Shown here: piece by piece, positions 19,295-27,631 of the stretch | Numbering within the stretch: position 1 is the first letter of the stretch | Layout of the letters: each line of letters opens with the position of its first letter | Assembly (NCBI RefSeq): GCF_000250735.1 | Contig: NZ_AHZV01000299.1 | Location: forward strand, 1-34,718 | Source of the DNA: Anaerophaga thermohalophila str. Valhall | GTDB lineage: Bacteria; Bacteroidota; Bacteroidia; Bacteroidales; Marinilabiliaceae | Direction: 5' to 3' | DNA: 34,718 nt | Translations under genes and position numbers: made by a program | The notes under the pieces: generated by a model | Database searches by the model: none | Told to the model about the DNA's origin: nothing | What the model saw: only the letters and a program-made list of their open reading frames with translations

Positions 19295-20652
19295 ACCCGG
19301 TTCTGATGATTTTTCTGCTCGTTTCGCTGATGGCGTTTGGCATTATTGCCATTCGCAGATGGCCTGATCATGCTTTCTGGATTATAATCATACTGCTTTT
19401 TGATCCATCCGGACATCTTACTGTCTATTTTGGGAAAGATGCGTTGGGCGGATTTCATTATCAGGATTTTTTATTTGTACTGGCTTTTGTTCCTTTGATC
19501 TCTTCAAAAGTTGAGGTTAAACATCTGCTTCATTTCCGGCCGTTTCTTATCGTTTTAGGAGTACAGCTATTGTTTCTTCTTTATCATGTTTTTGTTTTTG
19601 GCTATTGGCAGCCCGGTAAAGGCTGGGACTACCTGGTGCGCTACGTTTTGGTACGGGAACGTATGAGTGTGTTTGGTTTCTTGCTGATTATACCTTCGTT
19701 TGTAATGGCACGACGAAACCTTTCCATTCTTGTTGATGTCTTGGGATGGTCGTCTTTGGTGGTATTTATTCTTTTCTTCCTGACAGTCTTTACAGATTTT
19801 GAGTTTGTTCCGGTGTGGCAGGCCGAACGCTACAGGGGAACGGGAATAATGCGGTATTTTATGTATAGTGCAGGGCTTACCGATATGCTGTTGCCTCTGA
19901 CATTTTTTGTATTGTCTCGAAAGATTAATTACCGCTACCGGCAATTGCTCTATACTGCAACAGTATTGTTTGTCATTGCCGTTATGCTGTCGCTGACAAA
20001 GAGCAATTACATTAACCTTGCCGGGCTGGTTGTGGGTTCACTTTTTTTGTACTACAGGTATTATAGAGCATCGCTGACAGGCTTATTGGGAATGCTGCTG
20101 GGGCCCGGTCTTGCACTACTGGTGCTTATGTATGCGATGTTTCCTGAATATCCGGGACTGGTTTGGCGACAGGTTGAAGATTTGTGGTTGTTTATCAGTG
20201 GTGATGCTTATACCAGTGGTGTTGTTGAAGGGCGTCTGCTTAATCAATGGCCTGCACATCTGGCCATTATTGAGCAGCATCCCTGGTTTGGAACCGGCGC
20301 CGATTTTGCCGGGCATTTCAGTTTGCGCTTCGATCCTTCTGATTATGAAGTAACCGACCTCCCAATAACGGGTCACCTGGCCATGTATGGTTTTGTGGGA
20401 CTTGCCATTTACAGTTTGCTTTATGTTCAGTTATGGCGTTACCTTGTTCAGGGGTATAAAACAATGAAACGCTCTGTTTTACATGTAAATGAAGTGGATA
20501 TGGCTTTTTTCTTTGTTGTTTTTGCATGGATGATAAAGACGTTTGTTTTTAAACCCAATTACCTTTTTAACGAGTTGACCACAGGAACGTTATTGATTAA
20601 CCTCTATGCGGGGATACTCATTGCTCTGCTTTACCGAAATATAAAGACCTGA
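19291..20652 (+). CDS. Wzy/O-antigen ligase-like integral membrane protein
   Basis: A 453-aa protein with about ten to eleven hydrophobic segments spread along its length and one long outer loop (about residues 290-365). The loop carries GRLLNQWPAHLAIIEQHPWFGTGADFAGH, the Arg and H/GxG features typical of the O-antigen ligase/polymerase family. It overlaps the flippase stop by an ATGA, and the next gene starts 4 bp after its stop, so the three form one transcription unit. Joining repeat units in the periplasm (Wzy) is more likely than ligation to lipid A, since it sits beside Wzx. This family is poorly conserved, so polymerase versus ligase cannot be settled from sequence. Confidence 0.8.
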   Translation: MNPVLMIFLLVSLMAFGIIAIRRWPDHAFWIIIILLFDPSGHLTVYFGKDALGGFHYQDFLFVLAFVPLISSKVEVKHLLHFRPFLIVLGVQLLFLLYHVFVFGYWQPGKGWDYLVRYVLVRERMSVFGFLLIIPSFVMARRNLSILVDVLGWSSLVVFILFFLTVFTDFEFVPVWQAERYRGTGIMRYFMYSAGLTDMLLPLTFFVLSRKINYRYRQLLYTATVLFVIAVMLSLTKSNYINLAGLVVGSLFLYYRYYRASLTGLLGMLLGPGLALLVLMYAMFPEYPGLVWRQVEDLWLFISGDAYTSGVVEGRLLNQWPAHLAIIEQHPWFGTGADFAGHFSLRFDPSDYEVTDLPITGHLAMYGFVGLAIYSLLYVQLWRYLVQGYKTMKRSVLHVNEVDMAFFFVVFAWMIKTFVFKPNYLFNELTTGTLLINLYAGILIALLYRNIKT

Positions 20653-20656
20653 CTTT

Positions 20657-21574
20657 ATGGTTCCCGAAATCGTCATACAACTGGTTTTATATAATGATGC
20701 CCTCTTTCTGCCGGGATTGTTGAGCTCTTTAAGAAAACAGACATTTAACAATTTTCATTTGATAGCTGTTGATAACAGCAGTGATGATTCGGTGGCAGAA
20801 AAATTCAGAGAATTATGGCCGGAAGGTGAATTGTACCGTTCAGACTGTAATCTTGGCTATGCAGGTGGACATACCCGGCTGATGGAAACAACACTTAAAA
20901 GAGGGGCTCCTTTTGCTTTAGTTTTAAATACCGATGTCCTTCTCCAGAAAGATTTCCTCAGGAATTTGCATGATCAGCTGGTCCGGTTTCCCGGAGTGGA
21001 TGCCTGCGGCCCGTTGATTTTGCAGGGGATAAATAATCGGAAGACCAAAATTGTTCAGAATTACCGATTATACATGGATTTTCCCCTTGGTAGAAAATCG
21101 AGTCCCGACGAAGGCAGAAATTTAAGGTCGTATAAGGAACTGCCTGTTTCTGCTGATGTGGATTACTTGTCGGGAGTGGCGTTTATGATTCGGACCTCTG
21201 TATTTAAGAATATTTCCTTTTTTGATCCCGGTTTATTTTTGTATGGTGAAGAGCGCGATTTCTTTTACAGATTTTCCAAAAGCGGACGCGTGGCAATGGT
21301 CACACGAAAAGCTGTTTGCTGGCATTTGCATGACTGGGCGGCCCAAAGCAAGGAAGGGTACAGGAGGGAATACTATTACCTGCGGCGAAACAAGATACTC
21401 TACTTCAAAAAATATAATTTCCGGAGGGGCTTGATCAGATTTCTCTTATTCGAACTTATTAAGCTGCCTTTGACATTGGTTTGGAGTTCCGGGAAAGGTG
21501 GAATAAAAATGTTTGGATGGTATTGGTTGGGTATATGGCATGGATTGACGGGGAAAAGCGGCAAAAGAGCCTGA
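20657..21574 (+). CDS. Family 2 glycosyltransferase, rhamnosyltransferase-like
   Basis: A 305-aa GT-A fold enzyme. VIQLVLYNDALFLPGLLSSL and HLIAVDNSSDDSV form the nucleotide-sugar half; LVLNTDVLLQ supplies the DxD-like metal site (NTD); YLSGVAFMIRTSVF and LYGEERDFFYRFSKSG give the acceptor site with the acidic E-D residues. This set is typical of the GT2 group often labelled rhamnosyltransferases. The C-terminal 60 residues are basic and hydrophobic (FLLFELIKLPLTLVW), probably membrane-associated. It ends at the hairpin shared with the convergent gene at 21590, so it closes the first polysaccharide transcription unit. Donor sugar unknown. Confidence 0.9.
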   Translation: MVPEIVIQLVLYNDALFLPGLLSSLRKQTFNNFHLIAVDNSSDDSVAEKFRELWPEGELYRSDCNLGYAGGHTRLMETTLKRGAPFALVLNTDVLLQKDFLRNLHDQLVRFPGVDACGPLILQGINNRKTKIVQNYRLYMDFPLGRKSSPDEGRNLRSYKELPVSADVDYLSGVAFMIRTSVFKNISFFDPGLFLYGEERDFFYRFSKSGRVAMVTRKAVCWHLHDWAAQSKEGYRREYYYLRRNKILYFKKYNFRRGLIRFLLFELIKLPLTLVWSSGKGGIKMFGWYWLGIWHGLTGKSGKRA

Positions 21575-21575
21575 G

Positions 21576-21603
21576 GATCGCCACGATAGTTATTGTGGCG
21601 ATC
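21576..21603. terminator. Bidirectional terminator hairpin between convergent genes
   Basis: GATCGCCAC (21576-21584) pairs with GTGGCGATC (21595-21603) across a 10-nt loop, directly after the GT2 stop. The stop codon of the minus-strand gene (21590-21592) is in the loop. T-runs are weak on both sides. Confidence 0.65.
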
Positions 21604-21955
21604 TTTGACCGGGTTTTAACCTTGTATTTACAAATCTTCTGATAAAAAATACCAGTGATATTAGCGATGATACCATCATAATAATGACTTGTATTAACGC
21701 CGTTGTATCATTTCTCTCAATAGCCCCTTTAAGAGGAATCAGCAACCCCGCGAGAACAAGGAAAGTAAGGATCATCACAGCATTGGCAATCCCCCTGTAA
21801 TATAATTTTACTCCCTTATTGAGAATGAGAATGGCAAGACCAAAGAAAACCGGTATCAGGGCGGTAATGGAACGAACCTCCGGCACAATATAAGCCCAAA
21901 GGCCTGTCAGTACCAGGACGATGCCGTTAATTAAACTTATGGTGTGTAATTTCAT
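21590..21955 (-). CDS. Small four-helix membrane protein of unknown function
   Basis: A 121-aa protein with four predicted membrane helices (about residues 5-22, 28-45, 55-76 and 86-106) and a short basic tail (RRFVNTRLKPGQRSPQ). The start MKLHTISLING begins the first helix directly. Similar small proteins occur in Bacteroidota, but I know of no assigned role. It is convergent with the polysaccharide unit and shares its terminator, so it is probably not part of that pathway. About 50 bp upstream of its start lies MITE-like copy B, which may carry or disturb its promoter. Confidence 0.75.
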   Translation of the reverse strand: MKLHTISLINGIVLVLTGLWAYIVPEVRSITALIPVFFGLAILILNKGVKLYYRGIANAVMILTFLVLAGLLIPLKGAIERNDTTALIQVIIMMVSSLISLVFFIRRFVNTRLKPGQRSPQ

Positions 21956-22008
21956 GTTGATATATTTAGTGTGTGTCTATAAACTCCCAAAAAATTTTTA
22001 CAATTTGA

Positions 22009-22131
22009 GTGTCTGTTCAGAAAGTGTCATTTACAAGGCTTGCGAAGTCCGGAAATACGGAGTTTACTCTTCGTAAATGAATAATTTTCGGACGAGCGTA
22101 ACACAGTAAATGGCACTTTATGGACAGACAC
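22009..22131 (-). mobile_element. MITE-like palindromic element, copy B
   Basis: A 123-bp element bounded by GTGTCTGTTCAG and TGGACAGACAC. On the minus strand it equals copy A (28-150) at 119 of 123 positions. No target duplication is visible; the flanks are TTTGA on the left and TTCTA on the right. It lies 11 bp beyond the end of a gene remnant. Confidence 0.8.
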
Positions 22132-22142
22132 TTCTATTTAGG

Positions 22143-22388
22143 TTATTTATTCCATATCATAAATCTGCTCTCCTTTTTTTGCATAGCTTCTTCTATCAAA
22201 GCAAGCTTTATGGCATCTTCCATTGAAGGGTATACTCCAGGTACCATTTGGTTGTCATGAAAAAATGAAGGTGGAGCAAACTGACCAACCAATGCGGCTT
22301 TATTTTTTCTCGAGATGTTTTTGCTTATCCAAACGCGAATAATTTTTGTCCTGCGTTCTGATCCACATAATTTATCATTATCATTAGA
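22143..22388 (-). pseudogene. C-terminal gene remnant, possibly an oxidoreductase of the Gfo/Idh/MocA type
   Basis: The minus strand is open for 81 codons with no plausible start (an in-frame stop lies at 22392-22394). It reads KIIRVWISKNISRKNKAALV, then GQFAPPSFFHDNQMVPGVYP, then SMEDAIKLALIEEAMQKKES. The last block, ending in an amphipathic helix near the stop, resembles the C-terminal end of sugar-dehydrogenase-type oxidoreductases, but the match is from memory and short. The N-terminal part is missing, and MITE-like copy B abuts the 3' end. The rest of the gap, 22389-22482, shows nothing recognisable. Confidence 0.45.
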
Positions 22389-22482
22389 AGTTTAACAATC
22401 GGTTTGCTATAAACGTTCAAATACACTCTGTTTGTCATCCGTTAAAGCACATTTGGTTTTTCTTCAGGAAGTGGATTACTAA

Positions 22483-23568
22483 TCAATGATGGAACAATCT
22501 GACCCCTGTGTTGATAAAAGTGATGCCATATTTTTCGGCTGTCTCAAATATTTCAGCATCTCTGATTGAACCGACCGGCGACGCAATGTATTTTATGCCA
22601 TATTTAGCGGCCAGCTCTATATTATCTTTTTGGGGGAAGAAACCATCCGAGAGCAGGCAGGTGCTGTCCAGTTCGTTGAGTAAAATTTTCTCACCGAACA
22701 GTTCTTCTCTTTTTTGTTCGATGATCTGGTCGAGTTCTGTTCTTTTGAGTTCTTTGAGTTCTTTGGTGAAAGAATAGTCCATCCTGATTTTTTGATACCA
22801 GATATTGGCTTTAGACAAAGCCAGTTTGGAACAAAGTATCCGTGACTGTTGTCCGGAACCTATCCCGATTACCTGGCCGTTGTTAACCACACAGATAGAA
22901 TTGGACTGGGTGAATTTCAGGGTAATGATGCCCAGTTTTATATCTGACATTATTTGTGGTGTTAAGGGAGCTGTTTCGGTTTTTACATCTTTCAGAAGGT
23001 CGTCTGTTACATTCAGGCGATTTCGTTTTTGCCGGATGGTAATGCCAAAAATTTCTCTCGCTTCAATTTCGTCGGGCTCATATTCCCTGTCGATGCTGAA
23101 AATCACGTAACCGCCTTTTTTCTTTGATTTTAATATATCAAGAGCCTCTGAGGAATAACCGGGGGCAATGATCCCATCCGACACTTCTGATTTAATAAGA
23201 CGTGCAGTATCTGCATCAACCGGGCTGCTGAGTGCAATGAAATCGCCGAAAGAAGCCAGACGGTCTGCACCGCGTGCTTTGGCGTAAGCTCCGGCTAATG
23301 GGGATACATCCGGTTTTGTTCGATAGGCTGTTTGTTCTTGTCCGTTTAGTTCTGAGGCAAGAGCCACCCCTGACGGTGTAACGTGTTTGAAGGATGTGGC
23401 AGCCGCTTTCCCCAGTGCTTTTTCAGCATCTTTGACAAGCTGCCAGGAATTCAGTGCATCCAGAACATTTATGACACTGGGATTCCCGTTCAAGAGCTGA
23501 AAAACTCCGGACGGGTCAATAACTTCGGCGTAGTCCTGATAGGGGTTCATTCCATACTTTAGCTTCAT
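22483..23568 (-). CDS. Stand-alone AICAR transformylase domain protein (PurH-like)
   Basis: A 361-aa protein matching only the C-terminal domain of PurH, which transfers a formyl group from 10-formyl-tetrahydrofolate to AICAR in purine synthesis. The IMP cyclohydrolase domain of the usual ~510-aa bifunctional enzyme is absent. MKLKYGMNPYQ at the start and SFKHVTPSGVA (K61/H62, the catalytic Lys-His pair) are present, as are GQQSRILCSKLA and LLSDGFFPQKDNIELAAKYG. The ATG at 23568 is chosen because MKLKYGMNPYQ is the usual beginning, and because a promoter element lies at 23628-23635; a longer frame to 23616 would leave almost no leader. Such short paralogues accompany a full PurH in several Bacteroidota. 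The next gene imports p-aminobenzoyl-glutamate, so a folate link is attractive. Confidence 0.88.
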   Translation of the reverse strand: MKLKYGMNPYQDYAEVIDPSGVFQLLNGNPSVINVLDALNSWQLVKDAEKALGKAAATSFKHVTPSGVALASELNGQEQTAYRTKPDVSPLAGAYAKARGADRLASFGDFIALSSPVDADTARLIKSEVSDGIIAPGYSSEALDILKSKKKGGYVIFSIDREYEPDEIEAREIFGITIRQKRNRLNVTDDLLKDVKTETAPLTPQIMSDIKLGIITLKFTQSNSICVVNNGQVIGIGSGQQSRILCSKLALSKANIWYQKIRMDYSFTKELKELKRTELDQIIEQKREELFGEKILLNELDSTCLLSDGFFPQKDNIELAAKYGIKYIASPVGSIRDAEIFETAEKYGITFINTGVRLFHH

Positions 23569-23627
23569 AGGGAGAATTTTTTTTGGGTTATATCTTTTTA
23601 TCAACCGATTGGTCATGAATGACGTTA

Positions 23628-23635
23628 CAAAAATA
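23628..23635 (-). promoter_or_regulatory. Candidate -7 promoter element for the PurH-like gene
   Basis: TATTTTTG on the minus strand fits TAnnTTTG and sits 60 bp before the chosen start at 23568. The -33 box is not recognisable. Confidence 0.45.
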
Positions 23636-23729
23636 AAAGTATTATTTTAATGAATCGATCATGAGCAGGTTCACCGCATAGTATAAAAATTTATTACTTC
23701 TGCCTGTTGGTTGCTTTTATCTACTGCTG

Positions 23730-25277
23730 TTACATATATATTCCTTCTCCCACACCTATTGGAAGATCGAGCCAATACCATACAAAAAGTAATGCTACCC
23801 ACATAATAAACAATACAATGGCATAAGGAACGAGCAACGAGACCACGGTTCCGATTCCCACTTTCTTGTCATACTGCCGAATCCATCCAATCAGAAGAGG
23901 AAAATAAACATAGAGCGGGCTAACGCAGTTGGTAATGCTGTCGCCCACACGATACATCAGCTGAACAAAAGCAGGAGTGAAACCCAATTGGGCCAGCATT
24001 GGGATAAACACCGGTGCAAATATGGCCCATTTGGCCGATCCACTTCCAATAAAAATATTGATGAAGGCCACCAGTATCATGAAGAGAGTGAACATGAACG
24101 GCCCGGTAAGTCCGGTGGATTGCAAAAACTCCGCGCCATTGATGGCCAGAATGGCATCGAGTCGGCTCCAGTTAAAGAGGTTGATAAACTGAGCAACAAC
24201 CAGCATTAACACAATATATCCAGACAAGTCTTTCATACCTTGTCCCATAAATTTTATCACATCGTCGGGGTGTTTTATGGTTCCTGCGGCTTTTCCGAAG
24301 AAGTATCCCGGTATGGCAAACAGGAAAAAGAGGATGGGCACCAGACCTCTTAAAAAAGGTGACGGCACTATTCCTCCGGTCTCCTGATTTCGCAAGGGCC
24401 CCCACGAAGGGATTGTCAGCAATGCCACAACTGCAATGATGATGAGAGCGGCATAACCGGCCCTTTTCAACCCTTTGCGCTCATTATCTGTCACTGCATG
24501 AGTATCCGGCTTTTCAAGTTCTTTGTGTTCTCCCATACTAAAATTTCTGGTGCGCGGAATAGTATAGCGTGTTACCACATAGGCGCCGCCCAGTCCAAGT
24601 AAAACTGTAGAAACAATCATGAAATACCAGTTGGCCGTGGCACTTACCTCGGCCAAACCTGTTTTACTGGTTACTTCCGTACTAATTCCTGCCAGCAAGA
24701 CATCTGTCCCGGCAATAAAAAAATTCGCTGTAAAACCGGCTGTGGCTCCTGCATATCCGGCTATCAATCCGGCCACCGGGTGTATGCCCATCTGGCTGAA
24801 AATCAGTGCAGCAATGGGAGGGACAATCACCACTCCGGCGTCGGAACCTATATTTCCGCAGGCACCTATGATGAAAATTACGGGGAATACAATTTTTCGG
24901 GGGACAGAAAAGGTAAGGTTGCGCATTACAAGCGACAGCAGGCCGCTTTTCTCTGCCACTGAAACTCCCATTAACATTACCAGTACAAGCCCGAGCGGTG
25001 CAAAATGAGCAAAATTGGTGACCATCTCCTGAAGAAACCGGCGAAGGCCTTCGCCTGAAAGAAGATTTTGCGCTTTTACAACCTCCCCTGTAGAAGGGTC
25101 AGTGGCCTGTACACCTAAAAAAGAGGTAATGAAACTGATGAAAACAATGAAGATGGTAATCCAAACAAACATCCAAAACGGATGGGGAAGCTTATTTCCT
25201 ACTCTCTCTATCCAGTCAAGAAAACCACTTCCCTTTTTTTGTTGAATTTCTGCATGATGCTTTTCTGTTGTGTCCAT
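23730..25277 (-). CDS. abgT: AbgT-family p-aminobenzoyl-glutamate transporter
   Basis: A 515-aa inner-membrane transporter. Family landmarks: LDWIERVGNKLPHPFWMFVW near the N-terminus (about 20-39), APLGLVLVMLMGVSVAEKSGLL (about 93-114), GNIGSDAGVVIVPPIAALIF (about 136-155), GFTANFFIAGTDVLLAG, and near the C-terminus SGSAKWAIFAPVFIPML and DSITNCVSPLYVYFPLLIGW. About nine to eleven membrane segments fit AbgT length and topology. Members take up p-aminobenzoyl-glutamate, a folate breakdown product, or export sulfonamides. It is transcribed toward the terminus from 25277 and lies 160 bp upstream of the PurH-like gene on the same strand, so the two could be co-expressed. The pair interrupts the polysaccharide genes in the opposite orientation. 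Confidence 0.94.
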   Translation of the reverse strand: MDTTEKHHAEIQQKKGSGFLDWIERVGNKLPHPFWMFVWITIFIVFISFITSFLGVQATDPSTGEVVKAQNLLSGEGLRRFLQEMVTNFAHFAPLGLVLVMLMGVSVAEKSGLLSLVMRNLTFSVPRKIVFPVIFIIGACGNIGSDAGVVIVPPIAALIFSQMGIHPVAGLIAGYAGATAGFTANFFIAGTDVLLAGISTEVTSKTGLAEVSATANWYFMIVSTVLLGLGGAYVVTRYTIPRTRNFSMGEHKELEKPDTHAVTDNERKGLKRAGYAALIIIAVVALLTIPSWGPLRNQETGGIVPSPFLRGLVPILFFLFAIPGYFFGKAAGTIKHPDDVIKFMGQGMKDLSGYIVLMLVVAQFINLFNWSRLDAILAINGAEFLQSTGLTGPFMFTLFMILVAFINIFIGSGSAKWAIFAPVFIPMLAQLGFTPAFVQLMYRVGDSITNCVSPLYVYFPLLIGWIRQYDKKVGIGTVVSLLVPYAIVLFIMWVALLFVWYWLDLPIGVGEGIYM

Positions 25278-25467
25278 AGGTGTTGCTTCTTTTTTGTCAA
25301 ATATGGTAAAATTCTGTGAAAGGTCATTGGAACCATTTTATTTTTGGAACAGACTCTTTGCATTAATATACAAAATTGCTCATTTGGTCAAATACTTGTT
25401 GCCACTGACCAGTCTTCTCAGCATTTCGGATTCAGTTTCCTTAAATTTAGTGGGTATTTACATAAAT

Positions 25468-25508
25468 CGATAGATCAATAGATTTTTAGATATAAGATGA
25501 AAGATGAA
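25468..25508 (+). repeat. TAGATTTTTAGATATAAGAT dispersed repeat, single unit
   Basis: TCGATAGATCAATAGATTTT then TAGATATAAGATGAAAGATG matches the core of the repeats at 1495-1532, 14741-14822 and 34624-34718. It lies in the 333-bp divergent gap between abgT and the GT4 gene. The remaining gap (25278-25467 and 25509-25610) is A/T-rich; I see no gene and no full TAnnTTTG promoter there. Confidence 0.65.
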
Positions 25509-25610
25509 TTATAATATTGAAAATCAGCACTTACAGACAAATAATTGTTCAACAATAAATAATTGATTTACAGCTTATAGCAGAAATTGATAGAGTATTG
25601 AAAAACAAAG

Positions 25611-26582
25611 ATGGAGGAAATACCGGAAAGTTTTACTGGAAAAATATTGTTTGTATGCAGTGGGAACAGCCATGGTCGATGTACCGCAGCTATTGAGGAA
25701 CAGGCCAGGGTATTGAAAGGATACGGAGCAGAGATTCATTTTTTCAGGATTGAGGGGAAAGGGTTGATGTCCTATCTATCGGCCATCGGTAAGTTAAGAC
25801 ATTATGTAGACGAACATTCATTTGATTTAGTACATGCTCATTACGGGTTAAGCGGCATGGTAGCCAGGTTGTCTGGTGCGCATCCTTTGGTGGTATCCCT
25901 TATGGGGAGCGATGTCTTCGGAGCCTGGTGGTTGAGGCTGGGGGTAAGGATATTTACTAAATTTTTCTGGCCTCTCACCATCGTCAAGAGTGAAGAAATG
26001 GCTGCAAAGGTGGGTGTGAGAAAAGTGAAAATCATACCCAACGGAGTAGATATGGAGCTTTTTCGTGAAAAGCCAAAAGCTGAAGCGCGGCAAGAGCTTG
26101 AGATGGGGTTAAATTCTTCCTTTGTTGTACTCTGGCCCGCTAATCCGGCGAGGGAAGTCAAAAATGTGTCTCTTGCCCAAACAGCAATGGAACGGGTAGA
26201 GCATAGCCCGTGCGAACTGAAGATGGTTTTTGACCGGCCGACAGAGATGATGCCTTTGTACTACAACGCAGCTGATGTGGTGCTTTTGACATCAAAATGG
26301 GAAGGGTCTCCCAATGTAGTGAAAGAAGCACTGGCTTGCAATACTCCGGTTGTTTCAACCCCGGCAGGGGATGTGAAAAAATGGCTGAAAAACCTGGAAG
26401 GGTGTGCCATATGTGCCCCCGAACCTGGCGAAATTGCCGCCGGAATTGATAAAGCCCTTAACCATAAAGGCCGAATAAACGGGAGAGAACGAATTAAAGA
26501 ACTGGATAACAGAAATATTATTAAAAGATTGTTTTCGGTTTACGCCGAAGTTATGAATAGTCCTTCACAGGGAATCAGATAA
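25611..26582 (+). CDS. Family 4 glycosyltransferase
   Basis: A 323-aa GT-B fold enzyme, somewhat short for GT4 (usually 350-400). The N-terminal acceptor domain has DLVHAHYGLSGMVARLSG and VVSLMGSDVFGAWW; the donor domain has IIPNGVDMELF (about 138-148), VVLWPANPAREVKN and the family's VVLLTSKWEGSPNVVKEALA, in which the E-x7-E pattern holds the nucleotide sugar. The N-terminal loop FVCSGNSHGRCTAAIEEQAR is a plausible acceptor site. It begins the second plus-strand polysaccharide block, and the next gene starts 8 bp after its stop. Retaining stereochemistry follows from the family; donor and acceptor are unknown. Confidence 0.9.
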   Translation: MEEIPESFTGKILFVCSGNSHGRCTAAIEEQARVLKGYGAEIHFFRIEGKGLMSYLSAIGKLRHYVDEHSFDLVHAHYGLSGMVARLSGAHPLVVSLMGSDVFGAWWLRLGVRIFTKFFWPLTIVKSEEMAAKVGVRKVKIIPNGVDMELFREKPKAEARQELEMGLNSSFVVLWPANPAREVKNVSLAQTAMERVEHSPCELKMVFDRPTEMMPLYYNAADVVLLTSKWEGSPNVVKEALACNTPVVSTPAGDVKKWLKNLEGCAICAPEPGEIAAGIDKALNHKGRINGRERIKELDNRNIIKRLFSVYAEVMNSPSQGIR

Positions 26583-26590
26583 CGAATTGT

Positions 26591-27631
26591 ATGGCATTAA
26601 AGATTACAACAGATATTGGTCGGGTGGATACACGGGCCTGGGAGAAATTTGTATATGACCATCCGGATGGAAATATTTTCCAGATGCCATGCATGTATGA
26701 GATACATCAGAACACAAAGCACCAGAAACCCTTAACCTTTTTTGCTTTTGATAACGATGAGCTTGTGGGAGTCCTGATGGCGGTACATCTCACAAATACT
26801 TTTCCACCGTTGTCTTTCTTTACTCGGAGACAAATTGTTTTTGGAGGGCCGTTAATTAAAGAAAATGACAGCGGTATTTTACTGGCTTTGTGGGATGCTT
26901 TGTTTCACCAAACTGCCAAAGCTGTTGTTTATACTGAGATCAGGAATTACAGGTTAGGACTTTCTCTGAAGCCTGTTTACGAGGAAGCCGGGTTTTACTA
27001 TGAGTCTTATCTGACCGTTACCATCGATATGAACCGGAAATCGGGGGAATTATGGGCATCTTTGTCTCCCGACAGAAAAGAGAATATTGAAAAGATGGGG
27101 CAGGTCAGTCATGTTGTGAAAGAATTGGAAGATGATAAAGAATTTCTGGATGCATGGCATATTTTGAACGGAACCATCTTGTCGAAAGGGCGTCCCCTGT
27201 CACATCGTTCAATGATGTACGCGATAAGGGAGTCCAAAGCATTAATGCCTTATTTACGAACAAGGGGCTTGTTTATTAACGGAAAGATGAAGGCGACAAT
27301 CTGGTTGTTGCTTTTTGATGACAAAGCATCGGTATGGATGGAAGGCAACATGCTCGATGATAGTGAACAATGGCTTTACGACGGATTTTTGTGGGGCATT
27401 ATTCAGGAGCTACAGAGCGAAGGCATCCGGTTCTTTGAAATGGGAAACGGCGGCAAACCCGGGCAGGATTTTTACATCCGTCAGTATAAAAAGTCTTATG
27501 GAGGTATGGTACGTGAGACGGGACGTTACATATATGTTCATAACTGGTTTTTGTGGAATCTGGGAAGAATGTTTTATAAGTGGTATAAAAAACTTACGAT
27601 ATTTTTCTTCCGGAAATATTTCAGGATATGA
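26591..27631 (+). CDS. FemAB/GNAT-type acyltransferase-like protein
   Basis: A 346-aa protein with the doubled GNAT fold of FemAB-like proteins. The first half has FQMPCMYEIHQNTKH, LVGVLMAVHL and RQIVFGGPLIKEN; the second half has DRKENIEKMG, the typical GLFINGKMKATIWLLLFDDK, WMEGNMLD and WLYDGFLWGIIQELQSEGIR with FFEMGNGGKPGQDFYIRQYK. FemAB proteins transfer amino acids from aminoacyl-tRNA; relatives in polysaccharide loci are thought to put acyl or aminoacyl groups on sugars. The C-terminus ends in an aromatic, basic stretch (WYKKLTIFFFRKYFRI). It overlaps the DUF354 gene by an ATGA, so translation is coupled. The transferred group cannot be read from sequence. Confidence 0.8.
   Translation: MALKITTDIGRVDTRAWEKFVYDHPDGNIFQMPCMYEIHQNTKHQKPLTFFAFDNDELVGVLMAVHLTNTFPPLSFFTRRQIVFGGPLIKENDSGILLALWDALFHQTAKAVVYTEIRNYRLGLSLKPVYEEAGFYYESYLTVTIDMNRKSGELWASLSPDRKENIEKMGQVSHVVKELEDDKEFLDAWHILNGTILSKGRPLSHRSMMYAIRESKALMPYLRTRGLFINGKMKATIWLLLFDDKASVWMEGNMLDDSEQWLYDGFLWGIIQELQSEGIRFFEMGNGGKPGQDFYIRQYKKSYGGMVRETGRYIYVHNWFLWNLGRMFYKWYKKLTIFFFRKYFRI

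Noticed and set aside
23569-23616. Upstream start for the PurH-like protein
   Set aside because: The added 16 residues are basic and unlike the family start, and they would begin almost at the predicted transcription start.
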